From Alteromonas sp. V450 (lineage in GTDB: Bacteria > Pseudomonadota > Gammaproteobacteria > Enterobacterales > Alteromonadaceae): a stretch of DNA of 64,000 nucleotides. The first letter of the stretch is position 1; every line of letters starts with the position of its first letter. Where the stretch lies: positions 2,790,001-2,854,000 of the forward strand of contig NZ_MODU01000004.1 in NCBI RefSeq assembly GCF_001885075.1, given 5' to 3'. Positions 8,822 through 18,267 of the stretch are shown one piece after another. The notes below the pieces were generated by a model. It had not been told where the DNA came from. It was given only the letters and a program-made list of their open reading frames with translations, and made no database searches. Made by a program: the position numbers and the translations under genes.

Positions 8822-9510
8822 ACAGCGACATAAGTATCGAATTACGTGATGTGTGCGTAGCTTTCAAAACAAGAAAAAGCTTTTTTAGACACTCGGAAAA
8901 GCTTGCATTACGCAATGTTTCTTTTAACGTTTACCGAGGTGAAACCCTTGGCGTTGTCGGCAGAAACGGTTGTGGTAAATCTACTTTGCTAAAAGTACTA
9001 AGCGGAGTGTTTTCTCCAGATTCAGGCACTATCAAACACCATGACAAGCAAATTACTTTGCAAACGTTGTCTGCTGGTTTCGACAACGAGTTAAGTGGCC
9101 GAGACAACGCTTTAATATCATCAATGCTGTTGGGCAAGACAAAAAAAGAAGCAACATTGCACCTAGCACAAGTGCTCGACTTTTCTGAACTTGGAACTGC
9201 TTTCGATATGCCGGTTAAAACTTATAGTGCGGGTATGAAAGCAAGGTTAGGCTTTTCTGTTGCACTTGCGATAGATGCGCAGGTGCTTCTTGTTGACGAA
9301 GTGCTAGGGGTTGGTGACAAAGCATTTCAAGAGAAAGCTGAACAAGCAATGATAAATAAAATAAATTCCAACATGACTGTTGTTTTTGTGTCCCATGTAC
9401 CAAAGCAAATTGAAAGTTTATGCACTAGAGTAGTTTGGCTTGAAGACGGATTTGTGAAAGACGTAGGAGAGACCAGTGTTGTGATGCCAAAATATTACGC
9501 CTCTCTCTAA
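8818..9510 (+). CDS. ABC transporter ATP-binding protein (KpsT/Wzt-like)
   Basis: A 230-residue ATPase energising the adjacent permease. It has Walker A GRNGCGKST near residue 51, the ABC signature YSAGMKARLGF near residue 138, and Walker B VLLVDEVLGVGD near residue 160, followed by the switch histidine in VVFVSHVPKQI. I chose the GTG at 8818, which overlaps the permease stop (GTGA), over a longer frame from 8758 whose extra residues are permease sequence in another frame. The VLGVGD after Walker B is typical of polysaccharide exporters. It lacks the C-terminal carbohydrate-binding extension of Wzt proteins, so it is closer to the KpsT type in length. Confidence 0.88.
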   Translation: MNSDISIELRDVCVAFKTRKSFFRHSEKLALRNVSFNVYRGETLGVVGRNGCGKSTLLKVLSGVFSPDSGTIKHHDKQITLQTLSAGFDNELSGRDNALISSMLLGKTKKEATLHLAQVLDFSELGTAFDMPVKTYSAGMKARLGFSVALAIDAQVLLVDEVLGVGDKAFQEKAEQAMINKINSNMTVVFVSHVPKQIESLCTRVVWLEDGFVKDVGETSVVMPKYYASL

Positions 9511-9643
9511 CATCACTTTTCTACTTAATCATAAACAAGTATCGATCGCCGCAATATAACGATACTAATAGCCGAACTTGTACAACCAATAGCTTGAACC
9601 ATTGATTTCAACGCATTTATAAAGGCTTAAAAACGGGGTAGCT

Positions 9644-12600
9644 ATGATTATAAGCTATGCACAAAATTTAGAAGACATTATTTTAAATAGAATATTTAAA
9701 GATGTTGAGAATGGCTTTTACGTAGATGTGGGTGCCTGTGATCCGCTTTATGATTCAGTTACAAAGCTTTTTTACGATAAAGGTTGGAAAGGTATTAATA
9801 TTGAACCTGTGCCTGAAGCCAAGAAGCTTTTTGATCTGCACAGACCTCGCGACATTAATTTGAATTGCGCTGTAGGACAAACTAATTGCACCCTTCCCCT
9901 AGTCATACCTGAGAGTGCTGCCGAAAGTACGCTGAACAGCAATTATCAAGGTCAACTGAAGTCTCATTATCACCAGTCAAAAGAAGTGAGTGTGCCTGTT
10001 ACCACACTTACAGATATCTGGCGCAAACACGTTAAAAATCAACATGTTGACTTCTTGAAAATTGACGTGGAAGGGTTTGAAAAAGAAGTCTTATTAGGTT
10101 GCGACTTCAATATCGTTACACCAGATATCTTAATTATCGAAGCAACCATTCCTAACACCCCCGTTTTATGTTCTCATGAATGGGACTACATACTGCGTAG
10201 TAACTATAAATTCATCTATTTTGACGGGTTAAATAATTTTTATGTAAGAGTGAATTCAAGCCTTGAAATAAACGGTGTTACTCCACCAAACCCGTTCGAT
10301 AATTTTATTCACTATAAAGAGCAAAAAGCGGCTGAGGACATAGCCACTTTAACTGCACAGATAAACACATTGGAGCGCAGCCAGCATGAAGCATCAATAG
10401 CGCTGAGTGATGCTTACCAAACAATAGAACGAAAAAACGCAGAGCTAAAACAATTACAGCGCTTAGTATCTTCTAACGTCTCATCATTTAAAGAAACTGA
10501 ATTCGACAAATCTATGGCAAACAATACTTGTATATTCACAATTGTATCTAATAACTATCTTCACTACGCGAACACATTATTTGAGAGTTTAAGAGAACAT
10601 TGTCCAGATGCAAAACTTACTTTGGGGCTATGCGATAAGCGCTCTCCTGATATTGACTACGGCGATATCGATATAATCGAACTAGACGCATTGCCTATCA
10701 AACACCTTGACCGTTTTATTTATCAATACAACATTCTTGAGTTAAACACCGCCATCAAACCTTATGTTATCGAGGTATTAATGGAAAGAGGGTTTGATAA
10801 CGTTATTTACTTCGACCCAGATATAAAGATTTATTCTTCACTGGATCCAATGCTTTCGTTATTAAATGTTCACAATGTGCTGCTCACTCCGCATCTCACA
10901 GCACCTCTTGAAGATGAAAAGCTGCCCAGTGAACAATCTATATTACAAGCGGGTAGCTACAATTTAGGGTACATTGGCCTGAGCGTCACGCCTGAATCAA
11001 AACGATTAGTTAAATGGTGGCAGGGCAAATTATATAAAGACTGTGTGGTAGATTTGCCAAACGGCTTGTTTGTAGATCAAAAATGGATGGATATGGCGCC
11101 TTCTCTTTTCGACGGTGTACATATTTGCAAAGACGCGGGCTGGAATGTTGCTTATTGGAACTTGGCGCACCGAAACATAGAAAAAAAGAGTGATGGTCAG
11201 TTTTACGTGAATGATTCACCGCTAATGTTCTTTCACTATTCAGGATATTCTATTGAAGCGAAGACGCTTAGCAAGCACCAAAATCGATATTTAAAAACGA
11301 GTAAAGGCGCTGAACTGGTGGAGCTATGTGATATTTATAATAACGCGCTTAAGCGCAATGGCATTGATAGATATAAATCGGTTCCGTTTGCCTTTTCAAA
11401 ATTTTGCGATGGCGTTAACGTACCGCCTTTTGCTACCACAATAATTAGAGAAGATAGTTTCTTCGAGCAAATAGATTTTTGGAATGTAGACAGTGTGCAA
11501 AATGTGCACAAATATTTTAACTCACCTGTTTTTTCACACGCTACTGCGACTTCAGTTAAAAAAATTACCAAACTCTTTTACGCAATCTGGAATAACCGAG
11601 CTGATCTTAAAAATGCGTTTCCTGATATCGAAGGAAAAGACACCTTACGCTTTTTAGATTGGTTAAATCATTCTGCAAAAACAGAGCTTCAGCTGGATGA
11701 TATTTACTGCACTGCCCTAGCTTCTTCGCCCTCTAACGACATAACAAATACGATGGAAAACGCCGACGGCTTTTTTAGTCCAGTTTTTAGATATCTTTGG
11801 TCGAAAAGAGAATTGTTGCCCTTAAGCCTGCGACTGAAACTTGGCAAAGGTGTAGCTGACTGGGCATTCAACGTTGCGTATAGCGGTCTTCCTGCTGATA
11901 CGTCACAGCCGACGTTAGAAAAGGGTGTTAACTTAGTGGGTTACCTTAATGCAGAAAGTGGTATTGGTGAGGCGGCCCGCTCTTCGTTGCGCGGCTTAAA
12001 AAAAGCCAACATTCCCTTTACGCTTACCGATTATCGTGTTGGCAACGTCTCTCGTATGAACGAAATACTAGATATCAACGAAAGCCAAAGCACACAACGA
12101 AATGTTAACCTTATTCATGTAAACGCAGACCAAATGCATGTTGTATATGAAAGCCTTGGAAGCTCGCTTTTTGAACAACGTTATAATGTCGGATATTGGT
12201 ATTGGGAAATGCCTGAATTACCGAGCCAGTTTGACGATGCTTTTAACTTTGTGGATGAGGTATGGGTTGCGACAGAATATGTTAAAACAGCAATAAGCCA
12301 ACGAACAAATAAACCTGTTACGCTTATTCCACCAAATGTAAATGTCGACTCTAATGTTACAGGAAAACGTGCACAATTTAATATCAAGGAAGACAGTTTT
12401 GCTTTTTTCCATATGTCTGATGTGCTAAGTATGCCTGAGAGAAAAAACCCGCTTGGTGTGATTCAGGCTTTCAAAACTGCATTTGGTGAAGAACCGACAA
12501 AAAATGTTCAACTTATTCTAAAGATATCGAATACATCACGACAACCTGAAATAGCTGAAACCATTAAAAAAGCCATCGAGGATGATCCCCGAATAAAACT

Positions 12601-13021
12601 TATAGAGGGCTACTTAACGCGGGAGGAAATCAACGCTCTAATTTCATGTGTAGATGCTTATGTTAGTTTACACAGAGCCGAAGGTTTTGGGCTTCCTATT
12701 GCAGAAGCGATGGGGTATGGAAAAGTTGCTATAGCGACTAACTGGTCGGGTAATGTTGATTTCATGAATAGTGAAAATGCGTTACCTGTAGACTATGAGC
12801 TCATCACGCTTAACGAAGATATAGGTCCGTATGAAAAAGGGCAGAAATGGGCAGAGCCATGTATTGACGACGCAGCTAATAAAATGAAACGAATAGCTGA
12901 GGACAAGGTGCTGGCAACAAAGCTAGGCAAAAAAGCAGAGCAAACAATTAAGTCAGCATATTCCCCGACGTCTTCTGGCAATGCGATGTCCAAGCGTCTA
13001 GTACAATTGCAAAAAATATGA
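9644..13021 (+). CDS. Trimodular FkbM methyltransferase / glycosyltransferase / GT4 fusion
   Basis: This 1125-residue protein combines three modules. Residues about 1-215 are an FkbM-type SAM methyltransferase (FYVDVGACDPLYDSVT, then FLKIDVEGFEKEVLLG). Residues about 225-275 look coiled-coil. Residues about 285-590 resemble a GT-A transferase, with TIVSNNYLHYANTLFESL and a DxD motif in NVIYFDPDIKIYSS near residue 390. Residues about 760-1120 form a GT4-like GT-B module with NLVGYLNAESGIGEAARSS and the E-x7-E motif in HRAEGFGLPIAEAMGYG. It probably extends and methylates or caps the glycan exported by the adjacent transporter (inference). The start at 9644 has a GGGGTAGCT ribosome-site-like lead. 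No frameshift is seen. Confidence 0.8.
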   Translation: MIISYAQNLEDIILNRIFKDVENGFYVDVGACDPLYDSVTKLFYDKGWKGINIEPVPEAKKLFDLHRPRDINLNCAVGQTNCTLPLVIPESAAESTLNSNYQGQLKSHYHQSKEVSVPVTTLTDIWRKHVKNQHVDFLKIDVEGFEKEVLLGCDFNIVTPDILIIEATIPNTPVLCSHEWDYILRSNYKFIYFDGLNNFYVRVNSSLEINGVTPPNPFDNFIHYKEQKAAEDIATLTAQINTLERSQHEASIALSDAYQTIERKNAELKQLQRLVSSNVSSFKETEFDKSMANNTCIFTIVSNNYLHYANTLFESLREHCPDAKLTLGLCDKRSPDIDYGDIDIIELDALPIKHLDRFIYQYNILELNTAIKPYVIEVLMERGFDNVIYFDPDIKIYSSLDPMLSLLNVHNVLLTPHLTAPLEDEKLPSEQSILQAGSYNLGYIGLSVTPESKRLVKWWQGKLYKDCVVDLPNGLFVDQKWMDMAPSLFDGVHICKDAGWNVAYWNLAHRNIEKKSDGQFYVNDSPLMFFHYSGYSIEAKTLSKHQNRYLKTSKGAELVELCDIYNNALKRNGIDRYKSVPFAFSKFCDGVNVPPFATTIIREDSFFEQIDFWNVDSVQNVHKYFNSPVFSHATATSVKKITKLFYAIWNNRADLKNAFPDIEGKDTLRFLDWLNHSAKTELQLDDIYCTALASSPSNDITNTMENADGFFSPVFRYLWSKRELLPLSLRLKLGKGVADWAFNVAYSGLPADTSQPTLEKGVNLVGYLNAESGIGEAARSSLRGLKKANIPFTLTDYRVGNVSRMNEILDINESQSTQRNVNLIHVNADQMHVVYESLGSSLFEQRYNVGYWYWEMPELPSQFDDAFNFVDEVWVATEYVKTAISQRTNKPVTLIPPNVNVDSNVTGKRAQFNIKEDSFAFFHMSDVLSMPERKNPLGVIQAFKTAFGEEPTKNVQLILKISNTSRQPEIAETIKKAIEDDPRIKLIEGYLTREEINALISCVDAYVSLHRAEGFGLPIAEAMGYGKVAIATNWSGNVDFMNSENALPVDYELITLNEDIGPYEKGQKWAEPCIDDAANKMKRIAEDKVLATKLGKKAEQTIKSAYSPTSSGNAMSKRLVQLQKI

Positions 13022-13130
13022 TGACTAATTAAACACTGTTATGTGTTTATCTATGAAAAACATTGATTAATAATGAATTGAAACGTGAACATTATTAACA
13101 AGATAAAAATTTCGGCGGCAAGAGAAACAA

Positions 13131-14165
13131 ATGAAAACAGCAGTTATTACTGGTATTACAGGGCAGGATGCAGCCTACCTAGCTGAGTTATTACTTGATA
13201 AAGGATATACCGTATACGGTACATACAGAAGAACCAGTTCCGTAAACTTTTGGCGTATTGAAGAGCTGAATATACAGCATCATGAAAACCTTCATTTAGT
13301 TGAATACGACCTAACTGATTTATCTTCAAGTATTCGACTACTGCAAACGACAAACGCAGACGAAGTGTACAATCTTGCCGCGCAAAGCTTTGTAGGCGTT
13401 TCATTCGATCAGCCTATTACCACTGCAGAAATTACTGGTGTAGGTGCAGTAAACCTTCTAGAAGCAATTCGCATTGTGAACCCCAACATCAAGTTTTATC
13501 AAGCTTCTACGTCTGAGATGTTTGGTAAGGTTCAGGAAATACCACAGCGCGAAAGCACGCCTTTTTACCCTAGAAGCCCATATGGGGTAGCGAAACTGTA
13601 TGCTCATTGGATGGTGGTCAATTACAGAGAGTCGTACAATATTTTTGCAACGAGCGGCATTTTGTTTAACCACGAATCCCCCCTTCGCGGCAGAGAGTTT
13701 GTAACCCGAAAAATAACCGACTCGGTAGCTAAAATAAAACTAGGTAAGCTGGATGTATTAGAGCTAGGCAATATGGATGCAAAACGAGACTGGGGCTTTG
13801 CTAAAGACTATGTAGAAGGCATGTGGCTAATGTTACAAGCAGACAAACCTGATACGTATGTTTTAGCCACCAACCGCACAGAAACCGTAAGAGATTTTGT
13901 GTCGATGGCGTTTAAAGCCGCCGATATTGAAATACAGTGGCAAGGTAGCGGTGAGCAAGAGGTTGCAATTGAAAAGACAACCGGCAAAACGTTGGTTCGT
14001 GTAAACCCGAAATACTATCGTCCAGCAGAAGTAGACCTTCTTATTGGTGATGCGCAAAAAGCACACGATGAATTAGGCTGGAAAGCTACCACAACGTTAG
14101 AAGCCCTTTGTAGCATGATGGTTGAAGCTGACCTTAAGCGTAACGAATCAGGTTTTTCTTTTTAA
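13131..14165 (+). CDS. gmd: GDP-mannose 4,6-dehydratase
   Basis: A 344-residue short-chain dehydrogenase converting GDP-D-mannose to GDP-4-dehydro-6-deoxy-D-mannose, the branch point to GDP-L-fucose and GDP-D-rhamnose. The N-terminal NADP site reads [16 protein letters not shown], the catalytic Thr/Ser-Glu segment is [13 protein letters not shown], and the YxxxK motif is in [15 protein letters not shown] near residue 155. [16 protein letters not shown] is a family hallmark. The last glycine of the GxxGxxG loop, as usually written for this family (GITGQDG), is Ala here. It follows the fusion gene by about 110 bases and is 1 base upstream of the Rmd-like gene, supporting coupled expression. Confidence 0.95.
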   Translation: MKTAVITGITGQDAAYLAELLLDKGYTVYGTYRRTSSVNFWRIEELNIQHHENLHLVEYDLTDLSSSIRLLQTTNADEVYNLAAQSFVGVSFDQPITTAEITGVGAVNLLEAIRIVNPNIKFYQASTSEMFGKVQEIPQRESTPFYPRSPYGVAKLYAHWMVVNYRESYNIFATSGILFNHESPLRGREFVTRKITDSVAKIKLGKLDVLELGNMDAKRDWGFAKDYVEGMWLMLQADKPDTYVLATNRTETVRDFVSMAFKAADIEIQWQGSGEQEVAIEKTTGKTLVRVNPKYYRPAEVDLLIGDAQKAHDELGWKATTTLEALCSMMVEADLKRNESGFSF

Positions 14166-14166
14166 T

Positions 14167-15081
14167 ATGTCGCGCTCAATACTAATAACCGGTGCGTCAG
14201 GTTTTACCGGTAAGCATTTTATTACACAAGCAAAAAAAATGGGCTTTAGCATAATTGCGCTTTCTTCTGTTGAAGAGCCAATATGCCATGCTGACCATCA
14301 GCTTACCGTTGATCTCACCGACAAAACCGCAGTTTTAGAAGCACTTGCCCCGCTAGAAATTGATTTTGTGGTGCATTTGGCTGCTATATCGTTTGTTGCC
14401 CACGGAGACACGAAAGATATTTACAATACAAACGTGGTCGGCACGGTAAATTTATTAGATGGCTTAATTGAGTTGAATAAAAAGCCTGAACGAGTTTTAG
14501 TAGCAAGTTCGGGCAACATTTACGGCAACGCGAAAACACTGCCAATTAATGAGGCAATGCCGTTTTCACCAGCTAACGACTATGCCGTTTCAAAATGCGC
14601 AATGGAGCTGGCTGTTTCACTAAGGCAAAACGCACTTTCCTGCATAATTGTAAGGCCGTTTAACTATACCGGTGTTGGGCAGTCTAGCCACTTTCTGGTA
14701 CCAAAAATAGTAAATGCATTTAAAGCCAAGCAGCCAGTTATTGAGTTGGGCAACCTGGATGTAGAGCGAGATATCAGCGACGTTAGAGATGTAGTGAAAT
14801 ACTATTTAGCGTTGCTTTGCACTGCTTTGCCAGACAACCAGCAGCCTGTTGTTAATATTTGCTCGGGTCAATCGATAAGCCTCTTAGCAATAATTGAGAA
14901 GCTTCAAGCGCTTACAAACCATACAATTGAAGTACAAACCAATCCTAAGTTTGTTAGAGATAACGAGGTTAAAAAACTATTTGGTGATAATAGTAAACTA
15001 AAGTCGCTTTTAGGGCATGGTCCTAGTTATCAAATAGAAGATACATTAACCTGGATGTTAAACGCCCCTACTCCTAAATAA
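14167..15081 (+). CDS. rmd: NAD-dependent epimerase/dehydratase, probable GDP-6-deoxy-D-lyxo-4-hexulose reductase
   Basis: A 304-residue SDR protein with the nucleotide loop ILITGASGFTGKHF at the N-terminus, VVHLAAISFV near residue 68, and a YAVSK catalytic pair near residue 140. It follows gmd by 1 base, the arrangement of gmd/rmd pairs that reduce the Gmd product to GDP-D-rhamnose. A longer frame from 14122 lies inside gmd; the ATG at 14167 gives the correct N-terminus. The Rmd assignment rests on context and general similarity. A different 4-reductase or epimerase is possible, but Fcl for the fucose branch is encoded separately at 20311-21273, which favours Rmd here. Confidence 0.7.
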   Translation: MSRSILITGASGFTGKHFITQAKKMGFSIIALSSVEEPICHADHQLTVDLTDKTAVLEALAPLEIDFVVHLAAISFVAHGDTKDIYNTNVVGTVNLLDGLIELNKKPERVLVASSGNIYGNAKTLPINEAMPFSPANDYAVSKCAMELAVSLRQNALSCIIVRPFNYTGVGQSSHFLVPKIVNAFKAKQPVIELGNLDVERDISDVRDVVKYYLALLCTALPDNQQPVVNICSGQSISLLAIIEKLQALTNHTIEVQTNPKFVRDNEVKKLFGDNSKLKSLLGHGPSYQIEDTLTWMLNAPTPK

Positions 15082-15090
15082 GATGTCATC

Positions 15091-16278
15091 ATGAAATTAA
15101 TACTAGGGGCAGACCCTTTACTTATGCCGCTAACCGGCATAGGTCATTACACAAAAAACCTTGCCAAAGCGATTGTTAAACGCAAAGCGGTAGAGTCGGT
15201 TGACTTTTATGCTCATGGTCACTTTTTTGACCCAGATGCTTTACTTAACCCTGAAACATTAAGTACGACCAAAGAGCTAGATAATCCCCCTCCCCCCAAA
15301 AAAAGCGTACTTCAAAAAATACGAGAAGAAGCCGCGAAAATAGAAGTTATCGTAAAGGTTTATGGGCTGATTTCGGTTTATTTAGATAGACTAAGACTCA
15401 ATAGTAAAGCGTCGCCACGCACACTGTTTCATTCACCCAATTTCACATTGCCGGCGTTTAAAGGTAAGTGCGTAGTAACAATCCACGATTTGTCTACGGT
15501 TCGTTTTCCTCAATATCACCCAAGCGCACGAGTGGCGTACATCAATAGCCAGATTAAAAAAAGTGTAAAATACGCCGCACATATTGTTACCGATAGTGAA
15601 TTTATTAAAGCCGAGCTAATAGAGAGATATAACCTTTCGCACGACTTCGTTACGGCCATACACCTAGGCGTAGATGAAAACTATAAACGCAGAGATGAAC
15701 AAGAAGTAATAGATACACTTAACGAGCACGGCCTACACTACAAACAGTATTTCTTATTTGTTTCTACGATAGAGCCGCGCAAAAATATTGTAAGCATTCT
15801 TGATGCCTATGAAGCTTATTACGAAAACACCGCTTCGCCTCAACCTTTAGTGCTTGTAGGAGGGAATGGCTGGCACAATGAAGATATCATGCAGCGCATA
15901 AATCTTCTTAAAGGAAAGGGAGTAATGTACCTAGGCTATGTTTCTCAAACGCAGATCCCTGAGCTTTTCTCTGGCGCCCAGTCGCTTGTTTTTCCGTCTA
16001 TTTATGAAGGCTTTGGACTGCCGGTAATAGAAGCACAGGCGTCGGGCGTGCCTGTATTAACCTCTAAAAATAGTTCTATGTCTGAAGTGGTTGATAAATA
16101 TGATGTTGAGGTTGACCCATTAGACGTTGAAGATATTTATCGCGGTCTTCAGAAAATTTCCCGCATCACCATACCCGACACTTATAGCTATAAAAGACGA
16201 ACGTGGGAAGACGTTGCAGATGATTATCTCTCTCTTTATAAGAGGGTGTTGAATAAGCCATCTACTATCAACCAATAG
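15091..16278 (+). CDS. GT4 family glycosyltransferase (WbpY/WbpZ-like)
   Basis: A 395-residue GT-B transferase. The N-terminus reads LILGADPLLMPLTGIGHYTK, a typical acceptor-domain start. The donor domain begins near residue 225 (YFLFVSTIEPRKNIVSIL) and contains FPSIYEGFGLPVIEAQASG, the E-x7-E region, near residues 305-325. VTIHDLSTVRFPQYHP near residue 130 is typical of mannosyl- and rhamnosyltransferases of the WbpY/WbpZ/MtfB type. Because it directly follows gmd and the Rmd-like gene, D-rhamnose or mannose transfer is the best guess (inference). It ends the plus-strand set, with an inverted repeat about 60 bases downstream. Confidence 0.82.
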   Translation: MKLILGADPLLMPLTGIGHYTKNLAKAIVKRKAVESVDFYAHGHFFDPDALLNPETLSTTKELDNPPPPKKSVLQKIREEAAKIEVIVKVYGLISVYLDRLRLNSKASPRTLFHSPNFTLPAFKGKCVVTIHDLSTVRFPQYHPSARVAYINSQIKKSVKYAAHIVTDSEFIKAELIERYNLSHDFVTAIHLGVDENYKRRDEQEVIDTLNEHGLHYKQYFLFVSTIEPRKNIVSILDAYEAYYENTASPQPLVLVGGNGWHNEDIMQRINLLKGKGVMYLGYVSQTQIPELFSGAQSLVFPSIYEGFGLPVIEAQASGVPVLTSKNSSMSEVVDKYDVEVDPLDVEDIYRGLQKISRITIPDTYSYKRRTWEDVADDYLSLYKRVLNKPSTINQ

Positions 16279-16336
16279 GGTTTCAAAGGGCACTTACATA
16301 CCGTTCAAGGCGTATGCACTTATTGTTTATCGTCGA

Positions 16337-16363
16337 CCTAAAGCCACACCGTGTGGCTTTAGG
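16337..16363. terminator. Inverted repeat between convergent genes
   Basis: The arms CCTAAAGCCACAC and GTGTGGCTTTAGG are perfect complements around a single central base. The repeat sits between the convergent GT4 gene (ending 16278) and a membrane-protein gene (ending 16380). No clear U-tract follows on either strand, so a bidirectional terminator is likely but not certain. Confidence 0.6.
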
Positions 16364-16379
16364 CAACGAAACAATTAAG

Positions 16380-17273
16380 CTACAGTAATATGTCGAGAAT
16401 AATTATTACAGAAACTACAACCAGGGCTTTACCGGTGTTGTTAGCATTCCAAACGGTCTTCGTGTAACCCAAAATATAACTTACGCCATTTTTCAAAGCA
16501 CCATAAACGCCATCGGCTCCCGAGCTGGCATCTTTCTTTTCAGCCGCTTTCTTCACCTGCTCAATGCCGCTTGAAAACCCACTAACTGCAGAATTTGCGT
16601 CATGTTCGTTCAAGGCTGCTTTAATCTGAGCAAATTGAATATTCATATGTTCAATTGAAGCTTCAAACTTATTGCCAGTTTGTTGAGACCAAGACTTTGC
16701 TTTTTCTTTTAATTTTTCGGTGTCTCGCAATTCTTCATGAGACAGAGCTGGACCATTGCGCTTTTCCAAACCTTTGAACAAAGAAACAATCATCATGATT
16801 AAACTTGCTGCATAAAGGTAAGCACCAATACCCAAAAATTGTAACGTCTGCTGTATACCATCGGCACTTGTTAAATCTATTCCCATCATCCGCAACATAT
16901 CACTAGCCTGAGATGCTTCACTCACTAAGTCATACAAATTCATTCCAACCACAATAAGGATTAAACATACAATGGCTTTTGCAGCTTGAGGAAAAACGCC
17001 CGTGGTAGCAGTCACTACGCCAATGGTTATGTAGAACAACATAAATACCATTTGTCCCCCAGACATCATCTCTGCCACACTGGAACTCGACGTTTCACCA
17101 AAGAGCGAAATAACAATAAATGGTAAGAAGTGACTAATGAGGTAGCACAATAAAGATAGGCTTATAAACTTATTTAGGAATTTAAACCCTGTTGGCGCAC
17201 TGGCGGTAGTTTGTGATTGTTGTTCGCCAGATTCAAGCTCAAGTGGGGAAAGTTCAGTTTTGGGTTCATTCAT
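16380..17273 (-). CDS. Hypothetical multi-pass membrane protein
   Basis: A 297-residue protein I do not recognise. The first 30 residues are acidic and Pro/Gln-rich, then four hydrophobic segments follow (residues about 36-58, 72-92, 97-116 and 148-168), a soluble Lys/Glu-rich region (about 175-265), and a last hydrophobic stretch at the C-terminus (ALVVVSVIIILDILL). An upstream ATG at 17315 would add 14 residues, but the ATG at 17273 has an AAGGATG-type ribosome site eight bases before it and is preferred. The overall shape suggests an inner-membrane protein with a helical cytoplasmic or periplasmic domain. No link to polysaccharide synthesis is visible. Confidence 0.7.
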   Translation of the reverse strand: MNEPKTELSPLELESGEQQSQTTASAPTGFKFLNKFISLSLLCYLISHFLPFIVISLFGETSSSSVAEMMSGGQMVFMLFYITIGVVTATTGVFPQAAKAIVCLILIVVGMNLYDLVSEASQASDMLRMMGIDLTSADGIQQTLQFLGIGAYLYAASLIMMIVSLFKGLEKRNGPALSHEELRDTEKLKEKAKSWSQQTGNKFEASIEHMNIQFAQIKAALNEHDANSAVSGFSSGIEQVKKAAEKKDASSGADGVYGALKNGVSYILGYTKTVWNANNTGKALVVVSVIIILDILL

Positions 17274-17696
17274 GGTTGCATCCTTGTAAAAAGTAGATAG
17301 TGATCTTGATTCCATTGCTTATAATAAACACAACTTAACCAAATAAAAAATATTAATCAGTTACTTACAAGCAATTTAGGTATATAAAAATATTGATAGG
17401 TATGGCCGACAAGACGGTTAACGTAGAACCACTTTGGTGATTGCCTTCCATAGAGAGTTGGTAGTTACAAATACAGTAGCTTGTGACGTTTTATAAACAT
17501 GCAAAAAATGCTTTGAGCTGAACGTGCATAGCATGTAAGCTCATTTATAAGCCTTTATTAATATACTATACCGACGCGAAATTGCTAACTTTCTAGTGAA
17601 ACGACTTACAAAGTTCGTGGCTGTGGAAAAAGTTACAGAACGTTGGTCAAAAGAAATGCCTACAAAAAACTAGCACTGTAATAAGTAGTAAACGAT
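17274..17696. other. Divergent intergenic region, nothing identified
   Basis: About 420 AT-rich bases lie between the divergent membrane-protein gene and the ECF sigma gene. It should contain promoters for both. A TATACT hexamer at 17562-17567 could be a -10 element, but no matching -35 was seen. Confidence 0.4.
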
Positions 17697-18245
17697 ATGG
17701 ACATCATAGATTTGTTGAACAAGTGGCAAAACAACTGCAAACGAAGTGAAGAAACACTAAAGATTCTAATTTATGACCATCTTAAAAAAATTTGTAAAAC
17801 TCACCTACAGTCACACAGAACACAGGTTGAAGCTAGTTTTGTCGCAAACAATTTATCAACTACAACTTGCTTACTTCATCAATCACTGCTTGAACTTGTG
17901 CCCCCTAACTACACAATTGAGCACAAAGCGCAGTTCAATCGCTATTTAAGCTTATTTGTAAGAAATCTATTGCTCGACGAAGTTAGAAAACTCAGCACTC
18001 AGAAACGTACTCCTCAGCAACTTGAAGAAACTGACGATCTCTATTCCTCCCCCGAAGCATATATCGCCATTGAGCGCGCGCTTACCAAACTCGACTCTTT
18101 ACATCCTGCAAAGGCTGACATTTTCTCTCAACATTATTTTTTAGGCCTCGATACAGAGCAATTAGCACAGCAGCTGGGCATCTCTAAATCAACTGTTTAT
18201 CGACAGCTAGAAACCGCTAAAGCTTTCATTAAGGTCCACAGCTAA
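17697..18245 (+). CDS. RNA polymerase sigma factor, ECF family (Sigma70_ECF, kinase-associated type)
   Basis: A 182-residue sigma factor with region 2 in the N-terminal half (LFVRNLLLDEVRKLSTQKR near residues 83-102) and region 4 helix-turn-helix at the C-terminus (LDTEQLAQQLGISKSTVYRQ, residues about 150-169). Length and layout match the ECF group often annotated Sigma70_ECF, in which the next gene usually encodes a Ser/Thr protein kinase. Here that next reading frame is short and interrupted (18268-18504). No anti-sigma factor is nearby. It would direct RNA polymerase to a small regulon that cannot be predicted from this window. Confidence 0.8.
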   Translation: MDIIDLLNKWQNNCKRSEETLKILIYDHLKKICKTHLQSHRTQVEASFVANNLSTTTCLLHQSLLELVPPNYTIEHKAQFNRYLSLFVRNLLLDEVRKLSTQKRTPQQLEETDDLYSSPEAYIAIERALTKLDSLHPAKADIFSQHYFLGLDTEQLAQQLGISKSTVYRQLETAKAFIKVHS

Positions 18246-18267
18246 CAAACAACAATCAGGATGTTCT

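Noticed and set aside
9630..9645. GGGGTAGCT, resembling part of the ops/RfaH element
   Set aside because: It departs from GGCGGTAGC and lies at ribosome-site distance from the start codon.
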